Positions 6,103-9,302 of a stretch of DNA of 9,302 nt are shown piece by piece. A program made the translations under genes and the position numbers. The notes under the pieces are model-generated. The model worked only from the letters and a program-made list of their open reading frames with translations, was not told where the DNA came from and searched no databases. The stretch comes from DATAAM01 sp036260075 (GTDB lineage: Bacteria > Actinomycetota > Acidimicrobiia > Acidimicrobiales > JAHWLA01): positions 1-9,302 of the forward strand of contig DATAAM010000060.1 of NCBI GenBank assembly GCA_036260075.1. The letters run 5' to 3'. Within the stretch, counting starts at the first letter, position 1. Each line of letters opens with the position of its first letter.

Positions 6103-7367
6103 CGCTCGCTGGCTACGGCCCTCGCGTCCTCCTGGTGCTGCTCGTGACCGTCCTCGCGGCGCGAGCGGCGGGTTCGCTGGCCGCTCGTCTCCACCAGCCG
6201 CGCGTCCAGGGCGAGATCGTGGCGGGCATCCTCCTCGGCCCGAGCGCGCTCGGCCTGCTCTTCCCCGAGGGGTTCGCGCTGCTGTTCCCCTCGGAGGTCC
6301 TCGGTTCGGTGAAGGCCATCGCCCGCCTCGGGCTCGTCCTCTTCATGTTCCGCGTCGGCCTCGAGATGGACTTCACGAAGCTGCAGCGGCACTACCGCCG
6401 CGTGGTGGCGATCAGCCACGCGTCGATCGCCGTGCCGATGGTGTCCGGGGTGGCGCTCGGCATGTGGATGCACCCACGGCTGGGTGAAGGCGTCGACCGC
6501 CTCGGCTTCTCCCTCTTCCTCGGCGTGGCCATGGCGATCACGGCCTTCCCCGTGCTCGCCCGCATCCTCGAGGAGACCGGGCTGGCGGGGACCAGGCTGG
6601 GTGTGCTCGTCATCGCCTGCGCCGCCGTCGACGACGTCACCGCCTGGTGTGTGCTGGCCGTCGTCGTCTCGATCGTGGAGTCGACCGACCTGCTCGACGT
6701 GCTGGCCACGGTGCTCCTCTCGGCCGCCTTCGTGGCCGTGATGGTCGGCGTGGTGAAGCCGCTGCTGGCCCGGAGTGCGAGGGCACCCGGGGCGTGGACG
6801 GCGCTCGCCTTCGTGCTCCTGAGCTCCTCGATCACCGAGGCCATCGGCATCCACGCAATCTTCGGCGCCTTCCTCGCCGGCGCGGTGATGCCTCGCCCGT
6901 CGGGGGGCGGCGGTTACGCCTTCGACCGGGTCGTCAGCCTCGTGCTGCTCCCGGTCTTCTTCGTGTCGGTCGGGCTCACCACGCGGATCGGCAGCCTGGG
7001 GTCGACGTACCTGTGGCTGGTCACCGCGCTCGTGGTGGCCACGGCCATCTTCGGCAAGCTCGCAGGGTCGGTGGTGGCGGGCCGCCTGACCGGCGAGTCG
7101 TGGGGCGACGCCTGGGTCATTGGGCTGCTCATGAACACCCGTGGGCTCACGGAGCTCGTGATCCTCACGGTCGGCCTCGAGCTGGGCGTCATCGGGGAGA
7201 CGGTGTTCGCCATGATGGTGGTCATGGCCCTCGTGACGACGATGATGGCGGTGCCGGCGGTCTCGCTCGTCACGCGGCTGCGCACTCGCCGAGGCGCGTC
7301 GCCCGCCGTGGTCGATCTGCGCAGTCGGCCGCCGGAGGCCGAGCACGTGCCGGAGATGCGTGGATGA
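6099..7367 (+). CDS. CPA2-family cation/proton antiporter
   Basis: 422 residues, almost wholly hydrophobic, about 11-13 membrane segments (Na_H_Exchanger fold). Family marks are QGEIVAGILLGPSALG (37-52), the LVLFMFRVGLEMDF region (79-92), ITAFPVLARILEETGL (147-162), and Asp178-Asp179 in AAVDDVTAW, the ion-binding carboxylate pair of electrogenic CPA2 members such as NapA. Lys320 and MNTRGLTELVIL (345-356) match the second half of the ion site. There is no TrkA-N nucleotide-binding domain after residue 400, unlike KefB/KefC; only a short hydrophilic tail. It exchanges Na+ or K+ for H+ across the inner membrane. GTG 6099 overlaps the previous stop by 4 bp (GTGA) with no clear ribosome site, so translation is probably coupled. 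Which cation is carried cannot be told. Confidence 0.9.
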   Translation: MTLAGYGPRVLLVLLVTVLAARAAGSLAARLHQPRVQGEIVAGILLGPSALGLLFPEGFALLFPSEVLGSVKAIARLGLVLFMFRVGLEMDFTKLQRHYRRVVAISHASIAVPMVSGVALGMWMHPRLGEGVDRLGFSLFLGVAMAITAFPVLARILEETGLAGTRLGVLVIACAAVDDVTAWCVLAVVVSIVESTDLLDVLATVLLSAAFVAVMVGVVKPLLARSARAPGAWTALAFVLLSSSITEAIGIHAIFGAFLAGAVMPRPSGGGGYAFDRVVSLVLLPVFFVSVGLTTRIGSLGSTYLWLVTALVVATAIFGKLAGSVVAGRLTGESWGDAWVIGLLMNTRGLTELVILTVGLELGVIGETVFAMMVVMALVTTMMAVPAVSLVTRLRTRRGASPAVVDLRSRPPEAEHVPEMRG

Positions 7368-7723
7368 CGGCCGTCGGCCGCGTGTCCACCGTGATGGTCA
7401 ACTGCAACGACCTCGATGCGGTCGTTCCCTTCTGGGCGGCCGTGCTCGGCGTGGACGTGGCCGAGCGGGCGGGCCCGTACGTGTGGTTGGGCGTCCAGGA
7501 CGGGCAGGGTGTGGCGGTCGCCTTCCAGCAGGTGGAGGACGTGAAGACGGCACGGAACCGGGTCCACCTCGACGTGGCCGTCCCCGACCTCGAAGCGGCC
7601 CGGGGCCGGGTGGAGGAGCTCGGCGGCCACGTGGTGGAGCGCCGCACCGGGGGGACCACGACGTGGTACATCGCCGCCGACCCCGAGGGCAACGAGTTCT
7701 GCCTCTACGAGCCGCACCCGTAG
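7364..7723 (+). CDS. VOC-superfamily (glyoxalase/bleomycin-resistance fold) protein
   Basis: 119 residues, the usual length of single-module VOC proteins with two beta-alpha-beta-beta-beta repeats. Seen: VSTVMVNCNDLDAVVPFW (7-24) opening the first repeat, HLDVAVPDLEAARGRVEELG (68-87) opening the second with His68 at a usual metal-ligand position, and the closing DPEGNEFCLYEP (106-117) typical of the family. Members include glyoxalases, dioxygenases and proteins that bind and neutralise antibiotics; the substrate cannot be read from sequence. ATG 7364 overlaps the antiporter stop (ATGA) and has GGAG 8 nt upstream, so it is the last gene of the argS-antiporter operon. Confidence 0.9.
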   Translation: MTAVGRVSTVMVNCNDLDAVVPFWAAVLGVDVAERAGPYVWLGVQDGQGVAVAFQQVEDVKTARNRVHLDVAVPDLEAARGRVEELGGHVVERRTGGTTTWYIAADPEGNEFCLYEPHP

Positions 7724-7766
7724 CGGCTGTCGGGAGCGGCCGCCCGGCTACCGTGGACGGCAGCAG

Positions 7767-7838
7767 TCGGGGGTCGTCCAATTGGCAGGACACTGGACTT
7801 TGGATCCAGGAATCAGCGTTCGACCCGCTGCCCCCGAG
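7767..7838 (+). tRNA. tRNA-Gln(UUG)
   Basis: The cloverleaf closes: acceptor TCGGGGG/CCCCCGA (7767-7773 with 7831-7837), D stem GTCC/GGAC, anticodon stem CTGGA/TCCAG, loop CTTTGGA with anticodon TTG at 7800-7802, variable loop GAAT, T arm CAGCG-TTCGACC-CGCTG. U1-A72 and G73 are hallmarks of glutamine tRNA. CCA is not encoded. It lies 30 bases before glmU, an arrangement I recall from other actinobacteria. Confidence 0.96.
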
Positions 7839-7868
7839 CCGGCCTGCAGAACAGGTAGAAAGGATGCG

Positions 7869-8978
7869 ATGACGAGCCGTCCGCTCTCCGCCGTGGTCCT
7901 GGCAGCCGGGGAGGGCACCCGGATGCGCTCGTCGCGCCCCAAGCCGCTCCACCTCCTGTGCGGGCGGCCCATGGTGCTCCACGTGCTCGACGCCCTGGCC
8001 GAGCTGGAGGTCGACCGCGTGGTCGTGGTCGTGGGCCACATGGCCGAGCGCGTCACCAAGACCCTGTTGGAGAGCGCTCCGCCCGGGTTGGCCATCGAGT
8101 TCGTGGAGCAGCGCGTGCAGCGGGGCACGGGCGACGCCGTGTCGGTGGCGCTCACCGCCTTCCCCGACGACGACCTCGACGACGGAGACATCGTGGTCCT
8201 CCCCGGCGACACCCCGCTCGTGCGGCCGCCCACGCTGGCCGCGCTGGTGCGCCACCACCGCCGGGCCGATGCGGCCGCCGCCATCCTCACCGCCCGCGTG
8301 CCCGACCCCACCGGCTACGGGCGCATCGTGCGCGACAAGAACGACCGGGTGGCCAGCATCGTGGAGGAGGGCGACGCCGGCGACGACGAGCGACTGATCG
8401 ACGAGGTCAACACCTCGATCTACTGCTTCCGCCGCAGCCTCCTGGCGCCTGCCCTGCGCCGGCTCAGCCCGGAGAACTCCCAAGGCGAGTACTACCTGAC
8501 CGACGCGGTGGGCGTGCTGCACGACGCGGGCTACACCATCGTGAGCCTGGTGGTCGACGACCCCATGGAGGCGGCGGGCGTCAACGACCGGGCGCAGCTG
8601 GCCACCGCCGAAGCCGAGCTGCGCGACCGCACCAACGAGCGGTGGATGCGGCGTGGCGTCACCATGCTCGACCCCGAGCGCACCTACATCGACGCCTCGG
8701 TGCAGCTGGCGTCCGACGTCACGCTGTTCCCCGGGACGATGCTGCAGGGCTCCACCGTCGTGGGAGCGGGAGCGGAGATCGGCCCCGACGCCCGGCTGGT
8801 CGACTGCGTGGTCGGTGAGCGGGCAGTGGTGGAGCAGACCGTGGCCCGACAGGCCGAGATCGGCGACGGGGCCCGAGTCGGCCCGTTCGCCTCCCTCGCC
8901 CCCGGCGCCCGGGTGGCGCCCGCGTCGGTCACCGGCCCCTTCTTCGCCGCGGGCGACGAAGACGACGAGGGGGGCTGA
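7869..8978 (+). CDS. glmU: GlmU, C-terminally shortened: N-acetylglucosamine-1-phosphate uridylyltransferase
   Basis: 369 residues. The N-terminal pyrophosphorylase domain (1-240), which makes UDP-GlcNAc from UTP and GlcNAc-1-P for peptidoglycan, is intact: LAAGEGTRMRS (11-21), Lys25, QRGTGDAV (84-91), PGDTPL (112-117), TGYGRI (148-153), EVNTSIYCF (179-187), GEYYLTD (206-212) and VND (238-240). The left-handed beta-helix begins (about 268-345) but stops soon after VGPFASLAPGARV, where the usual 450-490-residue GlmU continues into the acetyltransferase site. The catalytic His and following motifs are absent, and an acidic tail (DEDDEGG) ends the protein. The next gene starts one base after the stop, leaving no remnant of the missing part. 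ATG 7869 has AAAGGA 4 nt upstream; longer frames would enter the tRNA. Acetylation of GlcN-1-P must come from another protein or this may be a lineage variant. Confidence 0.92.
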   Translation: MTSRPLSAVVLAAGEGTRMRSSRPKPLHLLCGRPMVLHVLDALAELEVDRVVVVVGHMAERVTKTLLESAPPGLAIEFVEQRVQRGTGDAVSVALTAFPDDDLDDGDIVVLPGDTPLVRPPTLAALVRHHRRADAAAAILTARVPDPTGYGRIVRDKNDRVASIVEEGDAGDDERLIDEVNTSIYCFRRSLLAPALRRLSPENSQGEYYLTDAVGVLHDAGYTIVSLVVDDPMEAAGVNDRAQLATAEAELRDRTNERWMRRGVTMLDPERTYIDASVQLASDVTLFPGTMLQGSTVVGAGAEIGPDARLVDCVVGERAVVEQTVARQAEIGDGARVGPFASLAPGARVAPASVTGPFFAAGDEDDEGG

Positions 8979-8979
8979 G

Positions 8980-9302
8980 GTGGAGCTGACACCGACGAGA
9001 CGGCTGGTCCTCTACAGCGGGCGCTCGCACCCGGCGCTGGCCGAGGAGATCGCCACCCATCTCGGCGTCTTACTCGGGAACCCGAACCTGCGGGCGTTCG
9101 CCAACGGGGAGGTGCACTGCCGGTTCGACGAGTCGGTGCGGGGCGCCGACGTCTTCATCGTGCAGACGCACGCCACGCCGGTCAACGCCGCCATCATGGA
9201 GCAGCTCATCATGGTCGACGCCGCCAAGCGGGCCTCGGCCAAGCGCATCACCGCCGTGTGCCCGTTCTACGGGTACTCCCGCCAGGACCGCAAGGCCGAG
9301 GG
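8980..9302 (+). CDS. prs: Ribose-phosphate pyrophosphokinase (PRPP synthetase), 3'-truncated by window edge
   Basis: The first 107 residues of PRPP synthetase, which transfers pyrophosphate from ATP to ribose-5-phosphate for nucleotide, histidine and tryptophan synthesis. Seen: SGRSHPALAEEIATHLG (13-29), FANGEVHCRFDESVRGADVF (40-59), and the ATP-binding CPFYGYSRQDRK (94-105). The family is usually about 310-330 residues, so roughly one third is here. GTG 8980 begins one base after the glmU stop, and a G-rich ribosome site lies inside the end of glmU, so the two are co-transcribed and probably coupled. The glmU-prs pair is common in bacteria. Confidence 0.95.
   Translation, partial: MELTPTRRLVLYSGRSHPALAEEIATHLGVLLGNPNLRAFANGEVHCRFDESVRGADVFIVQTHATPVNAAIMEQLIMVDAAKRASAKRITAVCPFYGYSRQDRKAE

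Noticed and set aside
7782..7868. Longer N-terminus for GlmU
   Set aside because: It would overlap the tRNA-Gln gene, and the conserved GlmU N-terminus begins at ATG 7869.
1..9302. CRISPR arrays, insertion sequences or attachment sites
   Set aside because: I saw no regularly spaced repeats, no transposase and no tRNA 3'-end duplication.

Overview
The window is very GC-rich with strong G/C bias at third codon positions. Together with the order tRNA-Gln, glmU, prs, this points to a high-GC actinobacterium, possibly in or near Acidimicrobiia. That placement is inferred from gene order and style, not from a marker gene.

Layout. (1) 1-1173 (+): the 3' end of a secreted protein with a C-terminal membrane anchor, no recognised family. 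(2) 1174-1500: gene-free DNA with inverted repeats, ending in a strong terminator-like hairpin. (3) 1501-2172 (-): a small secreted, cysteine-containing protein of unknown function, lower in GC than its neighbours. (4) 2173-2794: a long non-coding stretch with hairpins, then a nine-codon mini-ORF (2795-2824) with a near-ideal ribosome binding site. (5) 2928-7723 (+): a tightly packed run of a HemN-like radical SAM enzyme, a tRNA with a UAU anticodon starting 15 nt after it, an arginyl-tRNA-synthetase homologue, a CPA2 cation/proton antiporter (4-bp overlap) and a VOC/glyoxalase-fold protein (4-bp overlap). (6) 7767-9302 (+): tRNA-Gln(UUG), a C-terminally shortened glmU and the start of prs, an ordinary housekeeping block.

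The part worth attention is block 4-5. A mini-ORF, a radical SAM enzyme lacking HemN's fourth cysteine, a tRNA with an Arg-type body but an Ile(AUA) anticodon, and a divergent ArgRS sit on one strand in about 3.3 kb. One reading is a tRNA-dependent peptide or small-molecule pathway, with the antiporter and VOC protein in transport or self-protection. This is a hypothesis from gene order. The duller alternative is an ordinary argS and tRNA beside an unrelated radical SAM gene. A second observation is that GlmU ends before its acetyltransferase active site, so the window encodes the uridylyltransferase half only.
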